Origin: Rhexocercosporidium sp. MPI-PUGE-AT-0058
Taxonomy: Eukaryota; Ascomycota; Leotiomycetes; Helotiales
Length of the DNA stretch: 64,000 nucleotides
Assembly (NCBI GenBank): GCA_020746875.1
Contig: JAGTJL010000023.1
Span: 744,001-808,000, forward strand
Reading direction: 5' to 3'
In this document: piece by piece, positions 1 to 11,640 of the stretch
How positions within the stretch are numbered: the first letter of the stretch is position 1
Layout of the letters: the number at the start of each line of letters is the position of its first letter
Position numbers and translations under genes: made by a program
Notes under the pieces: generated by a model
Databases searched by the model: none
Seen by the model: only the letters and a program-made list of their open reading frames with translations
What the model was told of the DNA's origin: nothing

Positions 1-1010
1 GCACGACTTAACTCCGGAATCCTTTAAGATCTTATTAATTTATAGAAGTCAGATCACGGGAATAAAGCAATACTTTAAGGGATTATTTATACTTATTTAA
101 TAAAGTCGAATATAATTAATTAAATAAGGTTCAAGGACTCTGCCTTTGCTTTAGTTATATTAACTATTTAAAACGGTACATTAAAGGTGCTACGGCTTCG
201 TAAGAGGCTAAAGGAGTCGGCTTTTAATGCGAGAATTTCATGTGTTCCCTTTAGAGACTAACTTACGAAAAAGCTTTAGATTCTATAGTTATATAACGTT
301 TATAACTATAATAAGGGAGCTGTTAATATTAGAAACTAATTACATACGCATAACAAGGGTAAAAGGCACTTACGATATGGCCTAACGTAAAGTCTCTTTT
401 AATTTATACTATTAGTTATATTAAATAAGTATTATTTAATAGCACAACTATTAAAGGTAAAGCCAGAGCACCTCAACTTACGAAGTCAAGACGATTTTCG
501 TATTACTTTAGTAGAGTTATTAATGGAACTCGGGAACGATACACCGGGACCTCCTGGATCCTTAAATCCTATTAATCTTAAGCGAAAAAGACGCTATTTA
601 GAGCTCTCCGGTAATGCCCTTAAGGTCCCGATTCATTGACATGAGTATGGCAAGATAATAACTGGAGCAGACTATATAGCATGCAAGGGAAGGAGGATCT
701 GGGATAAGCCGCGCAAAAGAGTAGCTTTATTTATAATTACTAATAATTTAGGCCGGCCGAGTGTAACGACAGGTATGCTTCGGCTAGGTCAGGGGTCCGG
801 AATAGGTCCGACCCCCCTCCGACTCCTTATATATATGCCTCCCTCCTGTACAGTAGCTCTGTAGTTTTTGTATTCTAAGTATTAAGTCTATCTTCACGTC
901 CAAGGCTCTTGCGTCGTTACACCGAGCGACAGAAAGACTTAGTACGGGTATAAGTAATACTAAGTCTTACTTTATAATAATAATCGTTGTTTCGACTTAT
1001 ATTATCAGAA
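1..1010 (+). pseudogene. PiggyBac-like transposase, C-terminal part, RIP-decayed and interrupted
   Basis: Seen: in one forward frame a run of residues with scattered TAA/TAG/TGA stops ends in a basic, cysteine-bearing tail. It includes LKRKRRYLELSG (about 575-610), IACKGRRIWDKPRKRVAL (about 679-732) and, after a solo LTR at 762-921, NNNRCFDLYYQKV (to about 1010). Known: fungal PiggyBac-type (DDE_Tnp_1_7) proteins end in a Cys-rich region with an ACKG-x-R-x(3)-P-x-KRVAL-like motif followed by a CxxC...C array. The expected cysteines and tryptophans are replaced by Tyr or stops, as C-to-T/G-to-A changes would do. The N-terminal part lies left of the window. The family assignment is from recalled motifs only; that it is coding wreckage is more certain than which transposase it is. 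Confidence 0.5.
762..921. mobile_element. Solo LTR, 160 bp, TSD CCGAG
   Basis: The unit begins TGTAACGAC and ends GTCGTTACA, an exact 9-bp inverted repeat of the TG...CA type. It is flanked on both sides by CCGAG (757-761 and 922-926), a perfect 5-bp target duplication. Inside is a TATA-like run (about 827-836) followed by a pyrimidine-rich stretch, as expected for an LTR promoter. No internal retroelement sequence or second copy is seen, so this looks like a solo LTR left by recombination. It is GC-richer than its surroundings and so probably post-dates much of the local RIP. Confidence 0.85.
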
Positions 1011-1289
1011 AGTATAAATCTATTGCTTGTAGAGCCTAATTTTTGGTAAGGGACGAAATTTAGTGATGCTCGCTTAATTTAAGGCCTGATTATCCGTGGC
1101 GCTGCGATCAGGATTGGGATGGCTAGTGCACCCGCTAAGTCGCTTAATATAAGCTAATCAGAGAGCTAGGATTTCAGGATTTAAAGCTAATTCTAGTTAT
1201 AACTCATGAAATACTTTAAAACAAGAACTGTTTTTATATAAATAAACCTTATATTATTTGCACTTATATATGCTTTAATGATTTAAAGA

Positions 1290-1863
1290 AAGACGGCCCT
1301 TATTTGCAGCAATTTCGCCTAATGCAATTCTCTTTTTTGGCCGGTCCCCGATCTTTTCTCTTTTATAAGTTACATATTACGATAGCTTAACTAGCTTAAC
1401 TTGCTTATAGCTCTTGATATTAATTAAATTAACGCTGGAGTTGATTAGCGTAACTCTCTTTTTAGAAGAGTGATATTAAGTCTTTTTTATAACTAAAAGA
1501 GAGTTGACTAACTAATTACGGAAGTCTTTTTAATTACGGAAGTTGATTTGACGAGGTAAAGGCATATCGCTAGCCGAGGCAAATAAGTAGTAGTTTATTA
1601 ATACTATTCTTAATAATTAATGTTTGATTGCTTAATGTCCCCCCTCTTAATATATCGTAATCCAGGTTTTGAGCCGTTAAGTAATTAAAGTCGTCGACAG
1701 TTCTTATGCCGTAATTGTAGCTATCTGCGACGGCAGGAATAAAGAGCTCTTTTTCAGCTTTATCTCTAAAGATAAGGCGAGAAGTCTTTGCCTTAAAAGA
1801 GGTCTCCTTCGGCCGTTTTCTCTTCCGTAAGACCTTTAGCTCTTTCCCGGAAAAGACGGACAA
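1290..1863 (-). pseudogene. Second PiggyBac-like transposase remnant
   Basis: A 97-codon stretch reading leftward from 1863 to 1570 is open in an AT-rich desert. It contains FIPAVADSYNYGIRTVDD and then ILRGG. Known: PiggyBac transposases have a conserved block of the type P..v.dYN..MggVD..dql, followed some 20 residues later by an RRG-type motif. The continuation to about 1290 has multiple stops. It points towards the first remnant (convergent orientation), so the two could be pieces of two elements or of one rearranged element. The start codon is not established. Assignment is tentative. Confidence 0.35.
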
Positions 1864-2107
1864 TATTATTAATACGTAGGCTTGATCTTTTTACTTTATA
1901 TGAGCTATCTTTTTATTAATCGTAGAGTAAGAATATATTATTCTTTATGAAATAGTATCGTTATCGTCGGATTTCTTATAATTTAATAAGTCTTGGATGA
2001 TGCTCGAGTTAGTACGACAGGTGCCGGTAATATCAAATTTATACTGTCGAGCGTAACCTACGAATTTAATAAAGACAAAAAGGTTATTAAAATAAGCGTA
2101 GTAACTA

Positions 2108-2386
2108 TTGTAGTGGGGTTGACCTCAGAGGTCCATTTTTCACGTGATTGAGCTGCATCTTATTGTATTTAAGATAGCGTCTAAGGCAACATCCTTCAAA
2201 AACAACGACGATTTTTATTATTATAACTTTTCCTTTTTATTTAAATTATACTTTTCTTTTCTTTTAATAAATTATACTTCTTAAATATATAATATTTTTA
2301 GTATTCGTTAAATAAGTATTTCTTACGTTTACTTTTTAATACTTATTTTATTATCTTCTTATTATATACTTAATATTTTCTCTTTT
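2108..2386 (+). repeat. RIP-mutated copy of the 281-bp TTGTGG-ended repeat
   Basis: Same sequence as the better preserved copy at 26989-27269, with many C-to-T and G-to-A differences. Shared blocks include GGGGTTGAC, CACGTGATTGAGCTGC and TATTTAAGATAGC. The left end reads TA-TTGTAGTGGGG, matching the other copy's left end; the right end is decayed and placed only by alignment. Confidence 0.7.
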
Positions 2387-4482
2387 ATATATTTTAATAA
2401 CCGACGCAATAAGTAAGTAAAAAAGCTAAAGTAAGGTACGTAAAAAAGCTTAAAGGCCTTTTATATTAATTATAAGAATCGAAACCGATAAATGCTTGAA
2501 TTAATATAGATTTATTTACTTAAAGATCTTTTAGCTTTTAAAGCAGAACTAGATACGGCACCTCGATAGTCTCTTATAATATAATAAGAAGCACAAAAAG
2601 ACTAAAAGAAAACTACTTATTTTTAATATAAGAATACTTAGATTACTAAAAAAGCCAGCTTTAATACGTAAAATATTAATGCTGGAAAAGTCGGACCGAA
2701 AATAGCCGGATTACGCTATTAAAAAAGCCTTAATTAATATTAAAGTATATTTAATACTTTAAAAAACGAGAAGTAAATTATTAAAAATAAATTCGGTAAA
2801 TTTTAACGTTAATCGCACTTTTAATAAGCGTATTTATTACTCTTTTCTTCCTCTTTTTCTATTAAAAGCCTACTTTAAGCTAGCGAGACAAAGCTTAATA
2901 AAAAAGTATATAAAGTTTTACTTTATGCCTTTTTAATTAGTTTCGGTCCAAGTTATTTTATACCGAGATTAATTTTAATAATAATAAAGCTTTAGTATTT
3001 AACGAGATTTATTTATTTCGCTTAAGTTTATACGTTCGTTTATTATAAAAATAAAAAGCTTAAACTTTAGCGTCTTTCGGGCTTTATTACTTCGAGAAGA
3101 GCTTGAACCTATAAGCTCTTTAATTTAATATTTTATTTATATATATATATATTTTTTTAAATTCGTATATTTTTCCTTTTTTAATATAATATATTATATC
3201 TTTTATTTTTTTTATTAATAATATTAAGCGCATTTACTTTTTAGTAAATTATTAATTTTATTAAAAAAAATTAATTATATCCGAAAACGATATTAAAAAC
3301 AACGCCTTTAATAGCAACCTAAAAGGCAAGAAGCTTAAACGACTTATTAATAACTTTTTTATAACTTAAGAAAGCTCTGCGACCCCGACTATAAACTACT
3401 TTATTATTAAGACAGGCTTTATAAGCTCTATAAGCTCTTTTACCTTCGTGTCTGCTAAGCCTTTAATAAAGCCTAATATCGCTAAAATTACTAACTTTAC
3501 TTTATTATAACTACCGAGAACACTTATAAACAATACTTTAATTATAAGTAAGAAAAAGAAAAGAAATAGAAATAGCGGTAGCAACTTATAATAAGATATA
3601 TTTAATTATAACTAAAGTAGTAGCTATTCAGAAAGCTTTAATATAAGAGCTCAGGCCGCCCCTTAAGCTTTACTAGCTTATATAACACTTATTTAGCTTT
3701 TATACCTTCAAGTTATATTATATTCGCCTCCGAAGTAAAAGAGACTTAACCCTGCTAATATAAGTTATATAATACCGCTTTAAGCTTAAGCCACTTCCGC
3801 TTAGGCTTTTTAATTAATACGACTTACGCTAAGATAATACAGACTTATTAAAACCTCTGTATTATATAAAGTAGGCAAGGCTTTAAATAATTATTATTAC
3901 GAAATTACTTCTAATAATATAGCGTTTTAATAGCTTATATCTCAGGCCGCACGACTTATTACGGACTTTATTAAAAGACCTCTTTATTTCGTAATAGCTT
4001 AAGCTATAGTAATCTTAAGCACTTTTAGTTATTTATACTTTAACGGGAATAATATTATTAAGTTCTTTAAAATCTTAAAATAGCTCTTTACGGCTCGAGG
4101 TATTACGGATAACGTTAAAAAGAAATAATACGTTATAAACTATTACACTCTCGAAGTAGGCTAAAACATTAAGTAGCTCTCCGACTTCTTTAATAGCATT
4201 TATTAAAAATTAATTAAAAAAGTTATAAAAAAATATCGAACGTTCGACTTTAAATAATATTATTATACTTTTTAAAACTTAAAAAAAATATTTAATAACT
4301 TTAAATATATTGCGGAAAATGCTTTTAAATCTTAATCTCGATAATTCCTCCGAGCTTTTAAAGAAGTTAATCGAGCTTATATGCAAAAGAAAGTCATTAT
4401 AAAGCGGCAAATAATTATAAAGTTTTTAATAGCTTTATTTAAATATTTTAAGAGAAAAGCTAAGACTTTTATAAAGAATATA
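2387..4482 (+). other. RIP-decayed sequence, possible retrotransposon gag remnant
   Basis: Very AT-rich and stop-riddled in all frames. In one forward frame between about 4080 and 4470 the residues between stops (for example ARGITDNVKKK and FLRAFKEVNRAYMQKK) have the spacing and charge of fungal gypsy gag proteins, with a predicted helical, lysine-rich character. No zinc knuckle, protease or RT motif was found. Short open stretches elsewhere here, such as the one at 3396-3584 on the minus strand, look like chance. The gag reading is a guess. Confidence 0.25.
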
Positions 4483-4664
4483 TGGTGTAAAAGTAAATTA
4501 AAGTATTATGAGCAGTTGTAATTAAATTAAAGTGATTAATTATTCTTTTAAAAGCTCCCAGAATTAGCAGAAGACAGTTATTTTCCTAAAGGCGGTCTAT
4601 AATAGCAGAACTTAATTAGGTCACGTATAGTACTAAGAGAGTAGCTGCCCGTGCTTATACGACA
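4483..4664 (-). repeat. LTR of copia family B (isolated copy)
   Basis: Matches the 22411-22594 LTR and the 59375-59561 LTR over its whole length. Shared blocks include the AATTAAATTAAAGTGATTAA region and GCTGCCCGTGC-TATACGACA at the right end. On the minus strand it runs TGTCGTATAAG...ACACCA, the TG...CA pattern of an LTR. No copia coding remnant is joined to it and no target duplication is visible, so it may be a solo LTR whose edges have decayed. Confidence 0.6.
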
Positions 4665-5140
4665 CATCTTTTAAGTAATTAATAGTAGTAAGCTACTGCT
4701 ATTATAATTAATTATATTAAGCGAGAGTAAATAATAAAAAAGAATTAAGTAAATAAATTTACTTATATATAGTAATTAAGTAAATAACCTAATTATATAA
4801 ATTAACGATTTTCTTATTAAATTTAAGCTTATAAATACTCGATAACTTACAGATCGACTGCTCTCGATTTACTATTTAATTAATTTATTAATTAATTTAT
4901 TAATTAATTAACTAATTAACTACTTTTTTCGACACTATAAGTGTCTTTAAGCGCTCCGCCAAAATGGTTATAATAAAACGACGATTTATTCGCTAAAGTA
5001 AGGTGAATAGCTTGATTTTCGATTTATTAATTTCGATTTATTAATTAGAGATCGATTAATTAAAGATTAATTAATTAAAAAATAATTATTAACTTATAAT
5101 AAGTCAAGGCTATTATTAATAATAAAAAAAGAGTCGTCGC
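4665..5140. other. Gene-free AT-rich stretch
   Basis: Contains a run of TTAATTAATTTATTAATTAA-like palindromic AT repeats around 4870-4920 and again around 5030-5095. I see no coding, RNA or mobile-element signature. Confidence 0.5.
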
Positions 5141-5935
5141 CAAGGCACGATTATCGGCTACTCCCGTTTCTGCCTCCGCTCCTCGCCGTGCCGCTGCTGC
5201 TTCCCGGGCTCTAAAGCAGCTAGTAAGTACTCGTATAATAGTTTATTTAAGTTATATTAATAGCGTTTTTTAAATAAAAAGTAGCGGTTAATATTATAAT
5301 ATCGTTAAAAAGGATACTCGTTGCTTTACTTACTTATCCGATTATAAGTACGTAATTACTCCCGCTACTACTTAAGCTTTTTTTTTTATATATTATAATA
5401 CGTTAGAAAATAAAGCTGGCAAAAAGGTAAGTCGATTGAATTACTTCTTTCTCGCTTTTTAATTTATTATTAATTTTTTTAAAAGTTAAAGTAATTAAAA
5501 ATCTCGGTTCGTGCCGCTCTTAAGGTTAATAATATTAGTGGAGCTGCTATTACTAGCGCTGCTATTATTTTTAGTAATAGAGTTACTTTAGGAGCTGCTA
5601 GTGGATTTAAAAGTAATAATAGAAATAATAATAATAAAGAGAATAATAAATTACTCGCTTTATTTTTAGAAAATCGAATTAATTTAATTAATTTCTTAAA
5701 AGAAAAAGAAGAAGAGCTTCTAGCTACTTTTGTAGTTTATGTTCGTATTATTAAAGAGAAGATTACTGCCGCTGTAAGTGCTTTCTTTATTAAAAAGAAT
5801 AATAAAAGAGTAATTAATTATCCTACTGCTATTACTACTATTAAAGCTGCTCGCGCTGCTGCTGCTGAGGCTGTTACCGGAGCTGCTCGCGCTTATAATC
5901 CGGGCCTTAGTATTCTTGCTTTTTAAGTAATATTT
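5141..5935 (+). pseudogene. Unrecognised Ala/Arg-rich coding remnant, possibly spliced
   Basis: At 5141-5222 a GC-rich patch encodes an Ala/Ser/Arg-rich segment (SATPVSASAPRRAAAASRAL) followed by GTAAGT. A middle patch near 5290-5420 also ends at GTAAGT. From 5489 to 5934 one forward frame stays open for about 148 codons up to TAA, with no ATG. That stretch has a poly-Asn patch, then a Lys/Glu-rich probable helix (INFLKEKEEELLATF), then AARAAAAEAVTGAARAYNP near the end. A long open frame with regular RNY codons is exceptional next to the stop-filled DNA around it. The introns are inferred from the two GTAAGT donors and the AAAAG acceptor near 5480. I do not recognise the family. The Pro/Ala/Arg-rich patch at 59605-60020 beside another copia-B LTR has similar character. 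Confidence 0.4.
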
Positions 5936-7057
5936 ACTCGTAGAATTATTTTTTCTCTTAAGTAAAAGGCTTAAGCTACTTATATTAAGAAGTTAGTTAA
6001 TATAATAATTAATATTTTAAGCGAATTAATTCAAGAGGTTTTAAGCCTTTTATTTTTTAATAAATAAGCTATTCTTTTGTTTTTTAAAATTTAAGAACTT
6101 CTTATTTTTTAAATATCCTTTTATATTTAAAAACGAAAGCTTACGTTTACTTTTAAATTAAAGAATTATTAAAAGTAATTAATTCTTTAAAATATAATAA
6201 TTTATACCCCCGAGCTTAGTTAATTTTTAATAAAATAAAATTATAAATAGAAATTTATAAAAGAGAATTTTATAAAAAATATATAATAATATAAATAAAG
6301 TTCTTTAATTAAAAAATAAGCTTATTATATAATTACTTTAAAAATAAATAAAAAGTAAAGAATATATATAAAAAACTATTTTAAAGCGAGTCTCTTAAAA
6401 AAGTTGCTTTAATTAAGCACGAATATCTATTAAGTTAATAAAAATAATAAATGTTTTAAATTTCTACCGAGAGAGGTTTTTAATAAGTCCGTTAACTAGT
6501 ATATAATTTATAAAAAGATATTTTATTATAAAAGTATTCTTTTAAAACTTCTGGCCTAATTATATATTTTAAATATTAACGTAGCGTAACTTAGTAAAAA
6601 TACGTTAAGTTTTATTAACAATTAATTAAATTATTTATTAATTATTATAAAAAATTATTTATTAAAAGATCGCTTTATTTCAATATTATTTATAAAAGAA
6701 GTATTTAATATTATTATAAGGTAAGAGTCGCGTAGCTTATAATTATAAGTGATCGCTAAAAAACGAGTGTCGAAAAAGTAACGAATTATTTAATTAATTA
6801 TAGTTAAAGTGCTTTCGGGAAGGATTAATTAAGAAATGAAAAAGCTTTAAAATAGTAAAAGCGACGTTTACGCGTAATATAATTATAATATAAAGCACTG
6901 ATTTAATTTTCTTTTAAAATTCCTTAATTTAAGCTAGAGTAGCTTGTTTTTAATTCTTTAATAACTCGACTTAAAATAATAATATACTTAAGCAATTTCT
7001 ATTTATTAACTTAAATCGAAGAGTAACCTTTTAAATATAAATATTATATATTAGAGA
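5936..7057. other. AT-rich RIP desert, no gene seen
   Basis: All six frames are stop-dense and the composition is TpA-rich. No terminal repeats or protein motifs were found. Confidence 0.5.
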
Positions 7058-7447
7058 TGTGAGAATAGGCGAGCCAATCAGGAATGAGGAAGCGCAGTAG
7101 GTGAGGACACGTGATCAAAGACAAAGTAGAATTGATTACTTGCTTGCTTAAAGAGCTAGAAGAGCTCTTCGGTAATTATATATAAAATAATAGCTTTTCT
7201 AGAAGCTTTTACGACTACGTAACTAATTACGTAGCTTATACGAGCTACGTAATTAAATACGAGCGTAATTTCCCGGAATACAAAGGTAATTTCCGGGCCG
7301 CGTAAGCAGTGAAAACTCCTTCGGCTATTTTAAGATAGAATCGGCACGAGTTACCGAAGTAAAATCTAACACGCCCTCTTAATAAGTGACGTCATAGCTT
7401 TATAAGCTTATATACAAGCTAGCTTTAAAGCAGAGCTTGTATTTACA
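7058..7447 (-). repeat. Possible 3' LTR or UTR of the copia-A element
   Basis: A GC-richer stretch between AT deserts, bounded by TGTGAGAATAGG at the left and TGTATTTACA at the right. It has internal ACGTA-rich palindromic segments (about 7205-7260) and lies just beyond the 3' end of the minus-strand copia coding remnant. It is loosely similar in layout, not sequence-identical by eye, to 27924-28166. No matching 5' LTR or target duplication was found, so the boundaries are a guess. Confidence 0.3.
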
Positions 7448-7569
7448 AGAATAAGCTTAATATATGAAATAACCCTTTGCGAAGGGTAAGCCAGATGTAA
7501 AGAAAGAAATGCAAATAATAGTCTTGTTTCCTCCGCTTTAGCCTTATTCGGCTAGTCTCAAAAGCCTTA

Positions 7570-10065
7570 TAAATTCAATGAATTTAGGCTTATTTAGCGG
7601 CTTCGTAAAGCCGTCGGCTTTTTGTTTAGACCCTTTTATATAAATTAAGTTTATTTCGCCTTAATTTATGAGGTCGCGGACGTAATAATATTTGACGGCA
7701 ATATACTTAGTCCTCTCGTGAAATTAAGAGTTATTAATTAATAAGAGAGCGCCGTTATTGTTTATATAAACAGGGAATCGTTTTTATATATAATAGCCTA
7801 ATTTAATTAAAAGCTACTTTATATAAACAGCCTTTTTAAAAGCCGAATTAATAGTTATATATTCGGCCTTAGTCGTGCTTTAAATTATAATACTTTAGAG
7901 CTTGCTTTTCTAGCTAAATAAGCAACTCGTTAAGTAAAAGCTTAAGCCGCTAGTCGATTTAGCCGTATTAATATCTCCGGCGTAGTCGGCGTCGCAATAG
8001 CCGCTTATATATCGACTAGAGCTTTTTTCGTAAATTAACCCTAGCTTTTTTAATCCTTTTAGGTATTTAAATACGTTTTTAAGGGCAATTAGGTGATTAG
8101 CGCTAGGGTTATTAGCGAATCGAGCGAGCTTTATAACCGAGTAGCAAATATCGAGTCTAATTGCTAGCGTAAGAAATAAGAGGCAGCTTATAATTTGTTA
8201 ATATTAATTTATTTCCTCTTTATTAGCCTGATTAAGATTAAGCTCTAACTTAGCCTTCGAATTCATTAGTATATCTTTAGGCTTATAGTCGGTCATATTA
8301 AACCGCGCTAGTATTTTCTCAATATAGCTCTCTTAGCTTAGCTTTATATAACTTTTATTTAGGTTATAGTCAATATTTATACTTAAGTAGTCCTTTATTA
8401 GCCTTAAATCCTTTAATTTAAAGAGTTTTTTAAGCTCTTTAATAAAGGATTTAATATTATTAACGCTTAAGCCAATTATCGCTAAGTCGTCTACGTAAAT
8501 AAAGACTATAAGCTATTGCTCCTTATTAATTAAGATGCAATTCTCAGTAATTAAGGCTTAAAAACCGAGTTTTTAAACTAGGACTTCCTTTAGCGTAATA
8601 AACCAAAGCCTAACTAATTGTTTTAGCCCGTATAAGGCTTTATTAAGTAAGAGTAATTTACTAGCGTACTTTTAGGCGTTTATGTCTTCGGGAGGCATTA
8701 TATATAAAGTGTTTACGTTAATATTACTTTACGTAAAAGCCGAAATCATATCGACTTTTTATATAATTTAACCGTAAAGGACCGCTAAAGCGAATATAAG
8801 TCGCTAAGCCATTTGTTTTACTACGCTAGTAAAAGTGTCTACGTAGTTAAGGCCGTAGAGTTGCTCGAACCTTTTAGCGACGAATTTAACTTTAAATTCG
8901 AAGTAATTAAGTGATTCTTTAATTTTATATACTTATTTAATTTTTAAAGGCTTATAAGCCTTACTAGCGTCTTTTAGCACTATTTCCTAAGTCTTGTGAC
9001 TTTTTAAGGAATTGGCTTCTTTTTCTATAGCTTTTAGCCAATAGTTCTTATATAAAGAGGCTATAACCTCTTTAAGGCTTTTAGGCTTATAAATTTAAAG
9101 GCCTTTTTCTCGTTTAATAACGATTTTATTAGCCTTTAGCTCTTTAAGTAGCTTTATTAGCTCCTTTTCTAAATCTTCGTCTATTTTAAAGCTTATTAGA
9201 GCCATAAAAGCTAGTCTCTTAGTGTCTTTATAGACAGAAAAAGCTTCTTTTTCCTCTTCGATTAACTAATTATTTAGCTAGCGAATAGCCGTCTTAGAGC
9301 TTAGGTATATTATTGGCTGATTTTCTGAAGAGTTATTAGAGTCTTTGGCGCTAGTACTAGCGTTTCTAGTTACGACGTTAGGCTCCCAGCTCGAATAATC
9401 CTTTTTAGGCCTTTTAATAGGCGCTTTAGGCATTTCCGGGCTAGCCGTATTAGGCCTCTTATTAATCTTTTGCGTTTGAGGGAGCTCTTGTGCAAATAAG
9501 TTAGATTTGTCTTAAAATCCGTTTTCTCGCCCTCTAATTAGTCGATAAGCGACTTTTCGCTTATATTACTTTTATTAGGCATGTCGTCGTTAATACCACT
9601 TATTGGCTTAATAATATCATCGCTAGCGCCTTCAAACTCTTCAAGTGTTTCGACTATATAGTCGAATTCGGTTTCTTCCGTCATATTATCCTTAAAGATT
9701 AAATCCTCTTTAATTAAAACGTTTTTAAAGCTTATAACGGCTCTTTTACTCGGCAAATAAACCAAGTAATTATTAAAAGACTCAAAACCGACAAGAATAC
9801 TCCTATCGGATTTATTGGCTAGCTTATGAGCTCTCTTATTCTCAAGTACGTAGGTTAAAAGATTTAGTATGCGAATATAATCAATTGTCAGTAATTTACC
9901 GCATAAAGCTTTAAAAGGAGTCTTCTTTATAACGGAGTTATATAACCGATTCTTAATATAAGCTATTCCTTATAATAAGTAAGGCTATATTAACAAGGGT
10001 AATCTCTTAGCCTTATAAACCTTAATTAGCCGCTTTATTAAGTATTTATTTAACCTTTCGGCTAT
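7570..10065 (-). pseudogene. Ty1/copia pol, 3' half (integrase end, RT, RNase H), RIP-decayed
   Basis: Reads right to left. At 10065 it resumes the integrase inside NGIAERLN, whose other half lies beyond the gypsy insert at 16797. An open 75-codon acidic linker follows (9765-9538), then RT with the copia motif IYVDDLAIIG at about 8507-8473, then RNase H with SDADYAGDIN at about 7995-7970 and STTEAEYI at about 7860. The order integrase-RT-RNase H defines the copia superfamily. Numerous in-frame TAA/TAG stops, mostly where Trp or Gln is expected, show it is dead. The gene is one unit with 16797-18190, interrupted by the nested gypsy element. Confidence 0.85.
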
Positions 10066-10267
10066 TGTCAGGAGTGGAATCTAGTATGAGGAGGGTCGGG
10101 GGTTGTACGGAAGGTTTGCAGGCTTAGCACGGATCACGTGTTAATATCTTTATTTATTTATTTCGGAGGGGAGTAGAGAGGATTTAGAAGGCTAGAGATC
10201 AGTCTGAATTATAATTAATATACCTTGAACGTTTCGAATAGTAATTCCTTATTATTTGAACTTTATA
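10066..10267 (+). repeat. 5' LTR of the gypsy element (202 bp)
   Basis: Starts TGTCAGGAGTGG and ends GAACTTTATA (originally ..TTACA, by comparison with the 3' copy). Same length as the 3' LTR, with about 17 differences by eye, all transitions. It contains CACGTG (about 10136) and a TTTATTTATTTATTT run. Confidence 0.95.
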
Positions 10268-10333
10268 TTCTGATCTTTTTATTTATACGGAGATAGTTCG
10301 TTACTTATTCGAAGCTTTTACGAAATAATTACG

Positions 10334-11640
10334 ATGGCTGGAAATAAGAAGAAGACAGCTTCAGCGGCAAAAGGAATACTACGATCACCTTTACTTTACT
10401 CTATCGATCAACCATTGAATACCTTTCGAAATGACCCTGAAGATAGTTTGCTCACGCGCAGCGAATAGTTTTAGCGCTCTGACGGAAGTTTAGAAGATCT
10501 TATAGATGACGACGAAGGAGGCTCGGATGCCGAAGCAGCTATCGAGGCTGAGCGACGACGAATTCTAGAGATTTAAATATAAATTAAGAGGAAGAAGGAA
10601 GAGAAGGCAGTTCGGAACCGAATCGAAGAGCTGGAGGAGGTAATGCGAGAGCGAGAGGATTTAGAGAGAGAGTTAACGGATATATTGCGAAAAGAATAAG
10701 AAAAAGAGGAAAGCAGAGAATATATAAATAGAAGAAAGCGTCGACGCGCGAATACGGCCGGGGACTGCTATCGTAACGAACCCACGGGACTTCCTCGAGA
10801 TAACTTCGATATGCGCTCGATATCGTATCGACGAATCCTAAAGATGCGAGAGCTCCCGATATATAAGAGCAAGAGCGCTGAAGAAGCTTAGTCTTTCATC
10901 TGAAGTGCTAAGCGGAAGTTCCGTCAAGATAAAGAGATAATATATACTACGGATAAAGATAAGATCAACGAGTGCGTCCTTACTTTCGACGAAAAGATAA
11001 AACGGAAATAAACCGAGTTCGAATCGAAGGCCGGGATAAACTCATTTATTTGGAAAGGGTTTAAGTAATAGATGCTAGATTTAATTATAAACCCTGGAAA
11101 TCGAGAGCTCGCGGTGCTTAATCGGTATAAGAACGCTTAATAACGCGAAAATAAGTCGGTAAATAATTTCGTATCCTTCCTTAATAGCTTAGAATAATAA
11201 TTGAAGATTAGAGACGATACGGCGAGACGACGGACTTTTTACGTTAAATTAAAGCTTAAGTTAAGGAAAAAAATCATTAAACTCAGTATTACTGGAATTA
11301 CTAGAACTTACGAAGAGCTAGTATTTTTAGCTCGTCGTATTAAGAATACTAATAAAGTAAATAATTAGAATAAACCCCGGAAGGATACCGATAAGGCTCC
11401 GAAGAAGGATAATAATCGTCTTCGTAATAATAAACTATCTTATATTTTTTTTTTAAACTCAGACTGAAGGCGAGACGAATTCAGTAATACGAATCGGACC
11501 CTTATCGGTGCTAGGTCGGGAGCAGAAGGATCGAGTAGTAAGGAATGTTTTTGCTGCAAAAAGCTAGGCTATTTAATAGTAAAATACCCGGAGGTTATAT
11601 ATTATAATTATTAAAAGAAAGGATATATTTCTCTAGATTA
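10334..11640 (+). pseudogene. gypsy gag with decayed zinc knuckle
   Basis: ATG at 10334 opens MAGNKKKTASAAKGILRSP, followed by a charged coiled-coil-like region (Glu/Arg-rich, about 10540-10740) and a capsid-like helical domain. Near the end (11543-11590) is CFCC-KKLG-Y-LIVK-Y. This is a CCHC zinc knuckle (C-x2-C-x4-H-x4-C) in which the His and last Cys positions are both Tyr, exactly what C-to-T (CAC/TGC to TAT/TAC) would give. In-frame stops occur from about 10468 on. Normally gag would package the element RNA in cytoplasmic particles. Confidence 0.75.

Noticed and set aside
3396..3584. 62-codon hydrophobic frame on the minus strand
   Set aside because: Leu/Ile/Phe-rich output is expected from AT-rich RIP DNA; no start context or neighbours.
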